From NCBI GenBank assembly GCA_963702445.1, contig CAVPCZ010000010.1, forward strand, positions 186,001 through 250,000: a stretch of 64,000 bases of DNA, written 5' to 3'. The position numbers and the translations under genes were made by a program. Under the pieces are notes generated by a model. It was not told the DNA's origin, made no database searches, and worked only from the letters and a program-made list of their open reading frames with translations. Of the stretch, positions 31,304 to 40,467 are shown in pieces (positions within the stretch are counted from its first letter, which is position 1; each line of letters begins with the position of its first letter). This DNA comes from CAVPCZ01 sp963702445. GTDB lineage: Bacteria > Bacteroidota > Ignavibacteria > UBA10030 > UBA6906.

Positions 31304-31347
31304 CACTTCATGCCCATTCGTTGCACATGAGGGCGGTGCCGCCGGGC

Positions 31348-32378
31348 TCAGTGGCCCGCGGCAAGCACCCAGATACCGACGCCGAAAATCAGGACAAACG
31401 AAAACGGGATCAACACCTTCCAGCCGACATACCATCAGCTGGTCCACGCGCAGGCGCGGAAGGGTCCAGCGAAGCCACATCTGCACGAAAATAAACACCA
31501 TGCCCTTTGACACAAACCAGAACGCGCCCCAGAAGGGACCCGACAGAAACTCCCCGAAGGGGCTGTTCCACCCGCCAAAAAACAATGTCGCGGCAATCGC
31601 GCTCACGGCGAACATATTGGCATACTCGGAGAGAAACAGGATCGCAAACCGCATACCGCCGTATTCCGTGTGATATCCGCCCACCAGTTCGGATTCCGCC
31701 TCGGGAATATCAAACGGCGTCCGGTTCACTTCCGCCAGCGAGGCCACAAAGTAGATGAGACCGGCCAGGAACAGCAACGGGAAATTTCTGGAAGACGAAC
31801 CAGTTCCAGAAATACCCGCTCTGCGCCTGGTTGATGGCCTGCAGATCGAATGTCCCGACCACCATCACCACCGCCAGCAGCGAAAGGGCGACCGGGATTT
31901 CATAACTGACGATCTGTGCGGCGGAACGCAGGGCGCCGAAGAGCGACCATTTGTTGTTGGAGGCCCAGCCGGCCATCAGCAGACCCACCACCACGAGCGA
32001 CGAGATGGAGATCACATAGAAGAGGCCGATGTTGATCTCGCTCCCGATATATGCCGCGCTGAAGGGAATGGCGGCATACGCGGCATACGAACCGGCAAAC
32101 ACGAGATACGGAGCAATGATAAACAGCCGCCGGTCCGCGGCGGTCGGGATGATGTCCTCCTTCTGAATCAGCTTCAGGATATCCGCGATGGTCTGCGCCC
32201 AGCCGTGCCATCCTCCCGTCCGCATGGGGCCGAGCCGGTCCTGCATATGCGCGGAGATCTTGCGCTCCCACCAGACGGCGAACAGCGCGAACGGAATCAC
32301 AAAGAGCAGCGGCACAAGCGCCATCAGCGCGTACACCAGGAGTTCGTTCTGCAGGAGGTCGAACAGGGATTCTTTCAT
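31348..32378 (-). CDS. nuoH: NADH-quinone oxidoreductase subunit H, two frameshifts
   Basis: The membrane subunit at the quinone site. Start 32378 (MKESLFDLLQNELLVYALM), then VWWERKISAHMQDRLGPMRT and LLKLIQKEDIIP-type sequence. A first shift at 31779-31781 (extra base in GGG) restores FPLLFLAGLIYFVASLAEVN and the conserved RTPFDIPEAESELVGGYHTE. A second shift at 31432-31433 restores QLMYVGWKVLIPFSFVLIF and the stop at 31348-31350. Reconstructed length is about 343 residues, normal for NuoH. Confidence 0.9.
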
Positions 32379-32447
32379 CAGGGTCTGGGGTCTAAGAGAT
32401 CGGGGTCCGGGTGCCGGTGTGCGGCACCCGCGGGTTCACTGTTATGC

Positions 32448-33631
32448 TTATCGATCGACTTCTCCGAGCACGATATCAATGCTGCCCAGAATCGCCACAA
32501 CATCCGAAATCATGGCGCCGCGGCACATGGCGGGCAGCGCCGAGAGATTCACGAAACAGGGGGGACGGACCTTCACCCGGAACGGCGTCGCACTGCCGTC
32601 GGAAACCACATAGTAGCCGAGCTCCCCCTTCGGGGTCTCCGTCCGCACGTAGACATCCCCCGCCTCGGGCCGGATACGCTTCGGCAACGCCGACTGCACA
32701 TCCCCTGCCGGCAGCTGCTCCACCGCCTGCTCGATGATGCGGACGCTCTGTTCCATTTCGTGCGACGCGGACCATGTAGCGGTCCCAGCAATCCCCCACC
32801 GTTCCCTTCAGTCCCTTCCCGACGGGGATGTCAAAATCAAAACGATCGTAAATGGAATACGGATCGTTCTTCCGGAGATCGAACTTCAATCCCGAACCGC
32901 GGAGGACCGGACCGCTCGACGCCGTAATTCACGGCGACATCTGCGGGCAGCACGCCGACATTGGCGGTGCGCTCGATGAAGATCTTGTTGTACGAGAGCA
33001 GGTCGTTCAGCTCTTTGATCTTCGGTCTGAAGTACTTGCAGAAGGCGCGGGTTTTTTCCTGGAAGTTCGGCTTGACATCGTGCGACAGTCCGCCGACCCA
33101 CATGTAGTTGTAGAGCAGCCGCGCACCGCACGTTTCCTCGATGATGTCCAGCACATGTTCCCGGTCGCGCATGCAATACAGGAACGGCGTGAACGCGCCG
33201 ATATCCATTCCGTATGTGCCGATGGCGATCAGGTGGCTGACGATGCGGGAGAACTCGGCCATGATCACGCGGATGTATTCCACGCGCTCGGGCACCTGGA
33301 TCTTCAGCATTTTCTCCACGGCGATCACATATCCGAGCTCGTTGCTCATCGCCGCAACGTAGTCCATGCGGTCCACATACGGAACCACCTGCTGGTAGTT
33401 CGTCATGTGCTCGCAGTGCTTCTCGAAGCACCGGTGCAGATACCCGATGTGGGGGATGATATCCACAACGATCTCGCCGTCCACAACCAGCTCCAGCCGG
33501 AGCACACCGTGGGTGGAGGGATGCTGGGGACCCATGTTGATGACCATCTCCTCCGCCCGGAGGGATCGCCCCAGTCCGGGAATGGTCACGGGACGCCGGC
33601 CGGCGTCAACGTCAGTCACGGTCACGTCCAT
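32448..33631 (-). CDS. nuoD: NADH-quinone oxidoreductase subunit D, two frameshifts
   Basis: The 49-kDa-type quinone-site subunit. The N-terminal part (start 33631) has MVINMGPQHPSTHGVLRLEL, PHIGYLHRCFEKHCEHMTN and DYVAAMSNELGYVIAVEKM. A shift at 32914-32920 leads into SGPVLRGSGLKFDLRKNDPY and YDRFDFDIPVGKG; another at 32761-32766 leads into EMEQSVRIIEQAVEQLPAGD and GELGYYVVSDGSATPFRVKV, ending GSIDIVLGEVDR. Each shift is explained by one extra base. Length about 394 residues. The start shares one base with the nuoC stop (TGATG). Confidence 0.9.
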
Positions 33632-34111
33632 CAGTACGGTACCTTCATGCCGTTGTAGTACTCGGGCACATCATAGTCCTTTCGCAGCGGATACCCTTCC
33701 CAATCGTCCGGCATCAGGATGCGGCGCAGGTCGGGATGGCCGTCGAAGACAATCCCGTACATATCAAAGGCTTCGCGTTCATGCCAGTTGGCGGTTTTCC
33801 AGACGGCTTCCACGGAGCGGACGTGCGGGTTCTCGGCGGAGACTTCCGTCTTGATGACGATCTTGTGATTCCACTTCATCGAGTGCAGATGATACACCAC
33901 GCCGAGCTTCCCCTTCGTATAGTCCATGCCGCTCAGGAGCATCAGGCAATCGAAGCTGAAGCGTTCGGTGTCGCGGAGGAACCGGGCGATGTCGTCCATC
34001 CGCTCCGGGGTCGACTTTGATCCAGGGATCAAGGACCCCGTCGGGTTTGGCCTCGAGGATCGCCTCGCCGAACGCGCTCTTGAGGCCGTCAATCATTTCC
34101 TGGGGTATCAT
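33631..34111 (-). CDS. nuoC: NADH-quinone oxidoreductase subunit C, one frameshift
   Basis: The 30-kDa subunit. It starts at 34111 with MIPQEMIDGLKSAFGEAILE; the frame moves at 34007-34010 (one extra base in a GGGG run, CCCC on the coding strand) so that KVDP continues as ERMDDIARFLRDTERFSFDC. Later motifs are typical: LGVVYHLHSMKWNHKIVIKT, WHEREAFDMYGIVFDGHPDL, RRILMPDDWEGYPLRKDYDV. About 159 residues. It is separate from nuoD, not fused. Confidence 0.9.
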
Positions 34112-34138
34112 GTGGTAGCGGGAGCTCGTTGAGGGTGG

Positions 34139-34633
34139 TCAGGCTGACTTTTTCTTGGCAAGGCTTTCGTTGCGGATCTTTTCCTGCAGTTTCATGAGCC
34201 CTTCGATCAAGGCTTCAGGACGGGGCGGACACCCCGGAACGTACACGTCCACCGGAATGATACGGTCAACGCCTTTGAGCACATGATAGCCGTGCTCCCA
34301 GTACGGGCCTCCGCAATTGGAGCAGCTGCCCATGGAGAGCACGTACCGGGGTTCCGACATCTGATCGTAGAGGGTTTTTATCCGGGAGGCCATCTTGAGC
34401 GTGACCGTGCCGGCGACGATCATCACATCCGATTGGCGGGGGGATCCGCGGAAGAAAATGCCGAACCGGTCCGTATCGTAGTGGGATGCACCGGTGGCCA
34501 TCATTTCAATGGCACAGCAGGCCAGACCGAATTGCATCCCCCAGAGGGATGACAGCCTCGCCCAGTTGAGCAGACTGTCCATGGAGGTGATGATGATGTT
34601 GCTGTTCTCAAACCGCTGGTCCAGCAGTCCCAT
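34139..34633 (-). CDS. nuoB: NADH-quinone oxidoreductase subunit B
   Basis: A 164-residue subunit binding the terminal N2 [4Fe-4S] cluster. The ligands are visible: the tandem cysteines in FGLACCAIEMMAT, MGSCSNCGGPYWE, and VPGCPPRPEALIEG. Also present is DRFGIFFRGSPRQSDVMIVA. The N-terminal membrane-anchoring region is short. The gene lies between nuoA and nuoC with small spacers. Confidence 0.97.
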   Translation of the reverse strand: MGLLDQRFENSNIIITSMDSLLNWARLSSLWGMQFGLACCAIEMMATGASHYDTDRFGIFFRGSPRQSDVMIVAGTVTLKMASRIKTLYDQMSEPRYVLSMGSCSNCGGPYWEHGYHVLKGVDRIIPVDVYVPGCPPRPEALIEGLMKLQEKIRNESLAKKKSA

Positions 34634-34643
34634 ACGTTTTCCG

Positions 34644-35081
34644 TTACACGGCTAGTTCTTCTTCAGTGAGTGGTGTCTCCCGCACTCCCACACCGCGCTC
34701 ATAGCGCGGAATCCGCGGCGCGGGCTTGTCCCAGTCCAGGTCCCCGTTGCGCCAGACATACGCAAAACCCGCGAGCAGGATAGCGAGGAAGACCAGCATC
34801 TCCACAAAGGCGAACCAGCCGAGCCCGGCATAGACCAGGGCCCAGGGGAAGAGAAACACGACTTCGACATCGAAGATGATGAAGATCAGGGCGACGACAT
34901 AGAAGCGGATATTGAACCGCATGCGCGTATCGCCGACCGGCGTTTCACCGCATTCATAGGTGGTGCGCTTGCTGGGATACGGGCGGTGCGGGCGGAGCAG
35001 CCAGGCGGTCGCCAGGCCGATCGCCACAAACAGTACGCCGACGATCAGAAAAATGAGCACACGACCGAACTCGGTGAGCAT
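34644..35081 (-). CDS. nuoA: NADH-quinone oxidoreductase subunit A
   Basis: A 145-residue, three-TM subunit and first gene of the nuo operon. ATG 35081 has GGAG at proper spacing and begins MLTEFGRVLIFLIVGVLFVA; an upstream open frame is ignored because it would run through the promoter. Motifs: SKRTTYECGETPVGDTRMRF, NIRFYVVALIFIIFDVEVVF and LFPWALVYAGLGWFAFVEML. A sigma70-like promoter lies about 75-100 bases upstream. Confidence 0.96.
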   Translation of the reverse strand: MLTEFGRVLIFLIVGVLFVAIGLATAWLLRPHRPYPSKRTTYECGETPVGDTRMRFNIRFYVVALIFIIFDVEVVFLFPWALVYAGLGWFAFVEMLVFLAILLAGFAYVWRNGDLDWDKPAPRIPRYERGVGVRETPLTEEELAV

Positions 35082-35153
35082 GAAACGGGATCTCCGGAAA
35101 CCACCAGGTGAGGGGTCAGAGAGCTGGTTACGACTCTGACAAGAACGTACTGG

Positions 35154-35182
35154 AATATAAAAAGAATGCACAGAAATGTCAA
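35154..35182 (-). promoter_or_regulatory. Sigma70-type promoter of the nuo operon
   Basis: On the minus strand TTGACA (35182-35177) is separated by exactly 17 bases from TATATT (35159-35154). This is the consensus -35 and a near-consensus -10. Transcription would start near 35147, giving a leader of about 65 bases before nuoA. It is the clearest promoter in the window. Confidence 0.75.
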
Positions 35183-35214
35183 CCGGTCGGCACACACGCC
35201 CGGGACAAAACGCG

Positions 35215-35241
35215 GACGGCGGCCCCTGGAGGGCCGCCGTC
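35215..35241. terminator. GC-rich hairpin between a small unknown gene and nuoA promoter
   Basis: GACGGCGGCCC pairs perfectly with GGGCCGCCGTC over 11 bp with a 5-base loop. On the minus strand it lies 20 bases beyond the stop of the gene at 35261-35491 and is followed by CGCGTTTTGTCCC, a short T-run. It most likely terminates that gene and isolates the nuo promoter. Confidence 0.65.
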
Positions 35242-35260
35242 TGATTCTTTTCCACCGCAC

Positions 35261-35491
35261 TCAGGCGGTGTAGCCCGTCGATGGGCTCGACGGAGAAGGA
35301 ACGATTTCGCCGTGACTATTGTAGACCGCCACCGGCAGCTGTTTCGCCGGCTCATTCACCCGCGACAGCTCCTCCTTTTGCTCCGGTATCTGCGCCTTTA
35401 CGGTCTTCGCGGGCGAATGCTCGGAAACCCGCTCGGGCGGTGTAACGGCCATTGTCTGGAGAGCTCCGCTGGCGATGCTGTTACTGGTCAT
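35261..35491 (-). CDS. Small protein of unknown function (76 aa)
   Basis: ATG 35491 has GGGAG seven bases upstream and opens a 76-residue frame, followed by a plausible terminator. The protein starts MTSNSIASGALQTMAVTPPE, is rich in P, S, E and K, and has no TM helix, signal peptide or cysteine. It looks intrinsically disordered. I do not recognise a family. Support comes from the start signal and downstream hairpin only, so it may not be a real gene. Confidence 0.45.
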   Translation of the reverse strand: MTSNSIASGALQTMAVTPPERVSEHSPAKTVKAQIPEQKEELSRVNEPAKQLPVAVYNSHGEIVPSPSSPSTGYTA

Positions 35492-35763
35492 CACGTGGCT
35501 CCCGGTTGAACATTGGGCTTCCGCTGGTATCGGAAACACCCGCAAAAGAAGATGCAAAAATCACGCCATCGTCCGGCTGCCCGGGAGCGCGAAATCCGGC
35601 CCATCCGGGGCACGCGGCGGACCGATGTCCATACACCGGGGGGCGGAAGTGTTCACCTGCTCAAAACTCTCCACCTCGGGACCACCGGCGGAAAACCCCG
35701 GCCACTGCACCATGCGGCGCACTATCCCGTTCGCGATGCAATCCCAGCCCGTTCCCCGATCAC

Positions 35764-36198
35764 CTACACGCGATCATAATCCGCGCGCCAGCTCTTCACC
35801 GCTTTCTTGATGTCCTCCTCCGACATGCCTTCATCCGCAGCCCTCTTCGCCAGATCAACAAACTCCCCGTCCGAGGCAAAGCGCAGCCCGATGATCTGCC
35901 GGAGCGTAAGCCGCGCATCCAGCATTTTCCCCGTCTTCACGAAATGCCGCAGGTTCTCTTCCGCCCGGATTGCCCTGTCCTGTGCCTTCAACGGGAATGA
36001 GCGGGAATAGAAAAACTGCAGCAGCGCAACGACGGCAAGCACGACGATCAACGACGCGCTGTAGAGCCGGTCATGGTTGCCCAACGACATCCAGAGGTTT
36101 ACCACCGATCCGATCAGGGTCGCCACAATCAGAAGAAATTGCACGACGTGATACATCATCACATACCGGCGGTGATTCCCATAGTGCTGTCCCTGCAT
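35764..36198 (-). CDS. DUF6526 family membrane protein
   Basis: A 144-residue protein from ATG 36198, preferred over 36216 because GAGG lies just upstream. The N-terminus is MQGQHYGNHRRYVMMYHVVQ, then two TM helices (FLLIVATLIGSVVNLWMSLG and LIVVLAVVALLQFFYSRSFP) and a charged cytoplasmic helical part with RAIRAEENLRHFVKTGKMLD and LRQIIGLRFASDGEFVDLAK. This arrangement matches DUF6526, a small uncharacterised family. Function is unknown. Confidence 0.72.
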   Translation of the reverse strand: MQGQHYGNHRRYVMMYHVVQFLLIVATLIGSVVNLWMSLGNHDRLYSASLIVVLAVVALLQFFYSRSFPLKAQDRAIRAEENLRHFVKTGKMLDARLTLRQIIGLRFASDGEFVDLAKRAADEGMSEEDIKKAVKSWRADYDRV

Positions 36199-36232
36199 AC
36201 CCGTCCTCGATGACATATGTGTATCGCTGTGT

Positions 36233-37942
36233 TTAGGATTGCTTCACAAGGTACCGTTTGACTTTCTGCGTGGTCGTCTTTTCGAACTCGCGGTCACGGA
36301 TGGTGAATTTCCGGATCTGCTTGAATGCCGCAACCTCGCTATTGACCTTCGCCATCTCGCGCCCCAGCACCTCCTTCATCAGCTCTTCGGTGATGCTGAT
36401 CCCGCGTGTTTCCGCAAGTTCGATGAAGGCCTCCGCATCGGGGACAATCTGCACGGCGATGATTTCGTCGTGCTTTTCGTCGGGTTCCCCGTACACCATG
36501 CATTCCTGAACATACGGGCTGCGGCGCAACAGGTCTTCCAGCTCTTCGGGGTACACATTCTCCCCGCTGCGCGAAATAATCACATTCTTCTGCCTGCCGC
36601 TGATATGCAGAAACCCGTCCGCGTCCCTGAACCCCAGATCACCCGTCTTAAACCAATCTCCTTCGAAGGTATCCCTCGTGGCCTGTTCATTCTTGTAGTA
36701 CCCGATCATCACATTGGGGCCTTTCGCCCAGACCTCTCCCACACCCTCGTCATTCGGGGTGTTGATCCTGAGCGTCACACCCGGCAGCGGCATCCCCGCG
36801 GCATCATCCTTGAAGTGGTCCGGAGTATTGAGTGCCAGAATCGGCGACGTTTCGGTCAACCCGTATCCCTGCAGAAAAGTGAACCCGAACTCCCTCAATC
36901 CACCGGCCACCATGGGATCCGCCGCCGCCCCGCCGGCGATGAACAGCCGGATGGATCCGCCGAAACGATCATGTATCTCGTGGAAGATCTGCCGCTTGCA
37001 GCTTTTCCAGCCGATCCGTTCCAGAATATCGCTGGCTTTGATCAGCGGTTTAATGAGCAGAGAGGTGACCTTCTTTTCCTGGATGGACTTGTGTATCCGC
37101 TTGAACATCTTGTCGAAAAGCAGCGGCACGCCCAGGAGCAATGTCGCTTTGGAAACCTGGAGATCGTCCACCACCGTTTTGAGCGAGCGCGCGTAGTGCA
37201 CCGACGCACCCGTATAGAGCGGACACAACATGCCGCAGGTGCATTCATAGGTGTGGTGCATGGGCAGAACGGACAGAAAACGGTCTTCGGGATATATGAA
37301 GAGCATCTGCACCATGCTCATCAGGTTGGCGGCGAGGTTACGCTGGCTGAGCATGACCGCCTTGGCGCGGCCCAGCGAGCCGGAGGTGAAGATGATTTCC
37401 GCCATCTCTTCGGGGTCGATGCGCGGCATGTCCCCGGGGGCGCATCCGGGACTGTTTTCCATCATCTCATGCATCGAGAGGGATCCCTCGCGTTCCGCCG
37501 GAAGATCCATATTGATGTACCACTTGAGCTTCCGCATCGAACTCCGCCGCTCGCTCAGGACCGGCTCGAAGGTGTCCGAGTAGATCACCGCCACGGCGTC
37601 CGATTCGTGAAGAATATTCAGAACGTCGTTGATCGGCAGGTTCCGGTCGATCGGAACAACCACATAGTTGAAACACATGCAGGTGAGATAGCTGAGCCCC
37701 CATTGCACCCGGTTCTCCCCCATAATGGCGATATGGCTCCGTTCCGTCACGCCGAGGTGGCGGAGAGCGGCGCCGAGCTTGAGCACCGAGGAGAGCAGCG
37801 AGGTATACGTGAGCCGGGGGACGGGTGTCTCTTTGAGGTCTTCCAGCGCGGTCTTCTGGCCATAGACGCGCGCCGAGCGCAGGACCATATCCTGGATCGA
37901 CGCGATGTCGGGAACTGTGTTCAGCTGTATCGTTGATTTCAT
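36233..37942 (-). CDS. Long-chain acyl-CoA synthetase (AMP-binding)
   Basis: A 569-residue ANL-superfamily enzyme activating fatty acids to acyl-CoA through an acyl-AMP. It has the AMP-binding signature IIFTSGSLGRAKAVMLSQRN, LPMHHTYECTCGM, GYGLTETSPILALNTP, the KTGDLGFRDADGFLHISGR A8 hinge region and, at the end, EFEKTTTQKVKRYLV with the catalytic lysine context. The N-terminus at ATG 37942 (MKSTIQLNTVPDIASIQDMV) is chosen because the open frame further upstream is unlike the family. Substrate chain length cannot be read from sequence. The stop lies 34 bases before the DUF6526 gene. Confidence 0.88.
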   Translation of the reverse strand: MKSTIQLNTVPDIASIQDMVLRSARVYGQKTALEDLKETPVPRLTYTSLLSSVLKLGAALRHLGVTERSHIAIMGENRVQWGLSYLTCMCFNYVVVPIDRNLPINDVLNILHESDAVAVIYSDTFEPVLSERRSSMRKLKWYINMDLPAEREGSLSMHEMMENSPGCAPGDMPRIDPEEMAEIIFTSGSLGRAKAVMLSQRNLAANLMSMVQMLFIYPEDRFLSVLPMHHTYECTCGMLCPLYTGASVHYARSLKTVVDDLQVSKATLLLGVPLLFDKMFKRIHKSIQEKKVTSLLIKPLIKASDILERIGWKSCKRQIFHEIHDRFGGSIRLFIAGGAAADPMVAGGLREFGFTFLQGYGLTETSPILALNTPDHFKDDAAGMPLPGVTLRINTPNDEGVGEVWAKGPNVMIGYYKNEQATRDTFEGDWFKTGDLGFRDADGFLHISGRQKNVIISRSGENVYPEELEDLLRRSPYVQECMVYGEPDEKHDEIIAVQIVPDAEAFIELAETRGISITEELMKEVLGREMAKVNSEVAAFKQIRKFTIRDREFEKTTTQKVKRYLVKQS

Positions 37943-37962
37943 GGGATCTGGTCCGGCACCGT

Positions 37963-37993
37963 GCACGGCCGTCCGGTGGACGCACGGCCGTGC
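37963..37993. repeat. Inverted repeat between fumarase and acyl-CoA synthetase genes
   Basis: GCACGGCCGT at 37963-37972 is the reverse complement of ACGGCCGTGC at 37984-37993, with an 11-base loop. It lies in the 76-base spacer, downstream of fumarase and upstream of the synthetase start. There is no T-run; it could be a weak terminator or attenuator. Confidence 0.45.
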
Positions 37994-38018
37994 CGGCGCA
38001 ATTGGTGAGAGAAAAGGA

Positions 38019-39542
38019 CTATAATGTGGCCGGGGAGGCAAACCGGGCGAGTTCCTTGCCCGAAGCCTGCTCGACTTCAGCATGGAGGCTGTTGCCGTGC
38101 GCATCCATCGTGACAATCACGGGAAAGTCTTTCACCGTGATGTGCCACATGGCCTCGGGGATCCCGAATTCGAGGAAATCCACCCCCTGCACGCCGGTGA
38201 TACACTTTGCATAGTACTGCGCGGCTCCGCCGATGGCGTTCATGTAGACAGCCCCGACTTCTTTGAGCGCCCCGAGGGTTTTCGCGCCCATTCCCCCTTT
38301 GCCGATTACCGCACGAACGTGGAATTTGCGGATGATATCCCCCTGGTAAGGCTCTTCCCGGCTGCTGGTGGTCGGGCCGGCGGCATTCATGAACCAGTGC
38401 TCACCCTGCTTGAGCGCAACGGGCCCGCAATGGTAGATGCCGCCCCCGTCAAGATTCACGGGACTCTCGTGACTGACGAGGTGGTGATGCAGGCTGTCGC
38501 GCCCGGTGTGCAGCGGCCCGTTGAGCAGCACCACATCGCCCACCTTGAGGGCCCGTACCTGCTGCTCGGCAAGCGGGAACGTCAGCCGGACTTCGCGGCC
38601 GGTGAGAGGAAGCCCTTCTCCCCGGGCCATTGTGATCGCCGGCGAATCGTCCCGGTACAGCCAGCGCTTGATGGCGCCGGTGCGCCCGTCAAGGACAACG
38701 CCGAGACGCCGGAACGCCCAGCAATCGTACGCGACAGAAACAAAGAAGCTCGCCGGCAGCCTGTGATACGCCCCGATCTTGCATCCGATGAGCGTCGCTT
38801 CGCCGCCGAACCCCATCGTGCCGATCCCCAGCGTGTTGGCGTTTGTGAGGATGTACTCCTCCAGTTTCGCCAGATCGGGATTGGGGTTGATATCGTCAAG
38901 CGTCCGGAAGAGCTGTTTCTTCGCCAGGGAGTACCCGGAGGCCCGGTCACCGCCGATTCCCACGCCGATGGCCCCGATGCTGCAACCGTGCCCCTGTGCC
39001 TGCCAGACCGCATGCAGGATGCACTTGCGGACGCCATCCAGGTTCCTGTCCGCACGCCCGAGGTGCGGAAGTTCACACGGGACGGAATACTGTATGTTCT
39101 TGTTCTCGCACCCGCCCCCCTTGAGAATCAGCCGCACTTCAATGTCGTCCTGCTCCCACTGTTCGAAATGGGTGACCGGTGTACCCTCACCGAGGTTGTT
39201 GCCGCTGTTCTTCCCCGTGAGGGAATCCACGGAATTGGGACGCAGCTTCCCCAGCTTCGTCGCTTCGACAATGGCCTCACGGATGGCCTGCCTCATGATC
39301 AGCTGGTTGGCACCGACGGGCGTGGTGATCTCAAATGTCGGCATCCCGGTGTCCTGGCAGATGGGCGCGGCTCCGTCACATGCCATGTCCACGTTGACGG
39401 CAATGGTCTCCAGCGCGAGCATCGCCTGCGTGCCGGGTTTTTCGCGCTCGCGCGCCGCAAGTATGGCACGCCGGACATCGGGGGGGAGATTCGTCGACGT
39501 CTCGACGATCAGCGCGTACATGCTGGCCTTGAACTGCTCCAT
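38019..39542 (-). CDS. Class I (iron-sulfur) fumarate hydratase
   Basis: A 507-residue fused alpha-beta class I fumarase of the TCA cycle, which interconverts fumarate and malate using an oxygen-labile [4Fe-4S] cluster. ATG 39542 has GAGAGGAG upstream. Motifs: APICQDTGMPTFEITTP, SLTGKNSGNNLGEGTPVTHF, LKGGGCENKNIQYSV, and GCSIGAIGVGIGGDRASGYS; these contain the three cluster cysteines. The C-terminal beta domain has NAAGPTTSSREEPYQGDII and VIGKGGMGAKTLGALKEVGA. The fumarase fits the succinyl-CoA/methylmalonyl-CoA metabolism encoded downstream in the window. Confidence 0.93.
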   Translation of the reverse strand: MEQFKASMYALIVETSTNLPPDVRRAILAAREREKPGTQAMLALETIAVNVDMACDGAAPICQDTGMPTFEITTPVGANQLIMRQAIREAIVEATKLGKLRPNSVDSLTGKNSGNNLGEGTPVTHFEQWEQDDIEVRLILKGGGCENKNIQYSVPCELPHLGRADRNLDGVRKCILHAVWQAQGHGCSIGAIGVGIGGDRASGYSLAKKQLFRTLDDINPNPDLAKLEEYILTNANTLGIGTMGFGGEATLIGCKIGAYHRLPASFFVSVAYDCWAFRRLGVVLDGRTGAIKRWLYRDDSPAITMARGEGLPLTGREVRLTFPLAEQQVRALKVGDVVLLNGPLHTGRDSLHHHLVSHESPVNLDGGGIYHCGPVALKQGEHWFMNAAGPTTSSREEPYQGDIIRKFHVRAVIGKGGMGAKTLGALKEVGAVYMNAIGGAAQYYAKCITGVQGVDFLEFGIPEAMWHITVKDFPVIVTMDAHGNSLHAEVEQASGKELARFASPATL

Positions 39543-39555
39543 GACTGCACTCCTC

Positions 39556-40245
39556 TCAGTGACTGTAGTCGGGTCGAACGGCATACGGAATCGGATCGGG
39601 AAGACCCGCCCGCTGGAAGCCGCGCAGCCGGAGCGCGCAGCTGTCACATTCACCACACGCTTCATCCTCGCGTGCATAGCAGGACCAACTCAGGTGGAAC
39701 GGAGCACCCAGTCTCGCCCCGGCACGGACGATTTCGCTTTTGGGCATGGCGATCAGGGGTGTGCGAATCTCGATCCCTGCACCCGGCTTTGTCCCTTCAC
39801 GGATCACCAGCGTGAATGCATCGTAGAAACTCCTCCGGCAGTCCGGATACCCCGAGGAGTCCTCTTCAACGGCCCCGACATAGATCGCGCGCGCCTGCAG
39901 CACCTCCGCCCAGCTTACGGCCACGGCAAGCATGTTGGCGTTGCGAAACGGCACATAGGATGTCGGAATGTCAACGGCGCTCAGGTTTGCACGGGTCACG
40001 GGAATCGAACGATCCGTCAGGCTGGACCCGCCGATGAGGGCAAGGTGCTCCATCGAGACAACAAGCCGCTCACGGATCTCGAAAAAATCGGCGATGTCAT
40101 GGAATGCGCGCAGCTCGCGACCTTCCGTCCGCTGACCGTAGTTGAGGTGGAGAAGCGCCGGCTCGTATTCCTCCCGCGCCATCGCAATGGTAACACAGCT
40201 GTCCATTCCACCGCTGGCAAGAACAACGGCGCGCCCTTTTTTCAC
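39556..40245 (-). CDS. queC: 7-cyano-7-deazaguanine synthase QueC
   Basis: A 229-residue enzyme converting 7-carboxy-7-deazaguanine to preQ0 in queuosine biosynthesis. The PP-loop ATPase motif is AVVLASGGMDSCVTIAMA, and the C-terminal zinc site is SCYAREDEACGECDSCALRL. I choose GTG 40245 (KKGRAVVLASGG follows) since the longer frame starts with a rare TTG and adds a non-family leader, and GAGGG lies upstream of the GTG. Stop is 13 bases before the fumarase start, so they are likely co-transcribed. No other queuosine genes are in the window. Confidence 0.9.
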   Translation of the reverse strand: MKKGRAVVLASGGMDSCVTIAMAREEYEPALLHLNYGQRTEGRELRAFHDIADFFEIRERLVVSMEHLALIGGSSLTDRSIPVTRANLSAVDIPTSYVPFRNANMLAVAVSWAEVLQARAIYVGAVEEDSSGYPDCRRSFYDAFTLVIREGTKPGAGIEIRTPLIAMPKSEIVRAGARLGAPFHLSWSCYAREDEACGECDSCALRLRGFQRAGLPDPIPYAVRPDYSH

Positions 40246-40467
40246 GAGACCCTCACCGCTATGCGAGGGAGACAAGAGTTGGATCGTCTGGCGCGTTTCA
40301 TGGTCGGTACGGTGCAGGAATCAGGAGTCCGGGCGGACTGTTGATACAGGAGTGCCCGGGTACCGGGAGTGGCCCCGGCTTATGGGAAGACAGCGAAGGG
40401 GCCCGGCATTGCCGGCGGGTGGTCCCGCCGGCGTAACATACACAGAAGCCTGGGGAAAAGCAAGAGC

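Noticed and set aside
30578..31777. Apparent NuoH-NuoI fusion protein
   Set aside because: Two frameshifts in nuoH create it; corrected nuoH ends at 31348 and nuoI has its own start at 31303.
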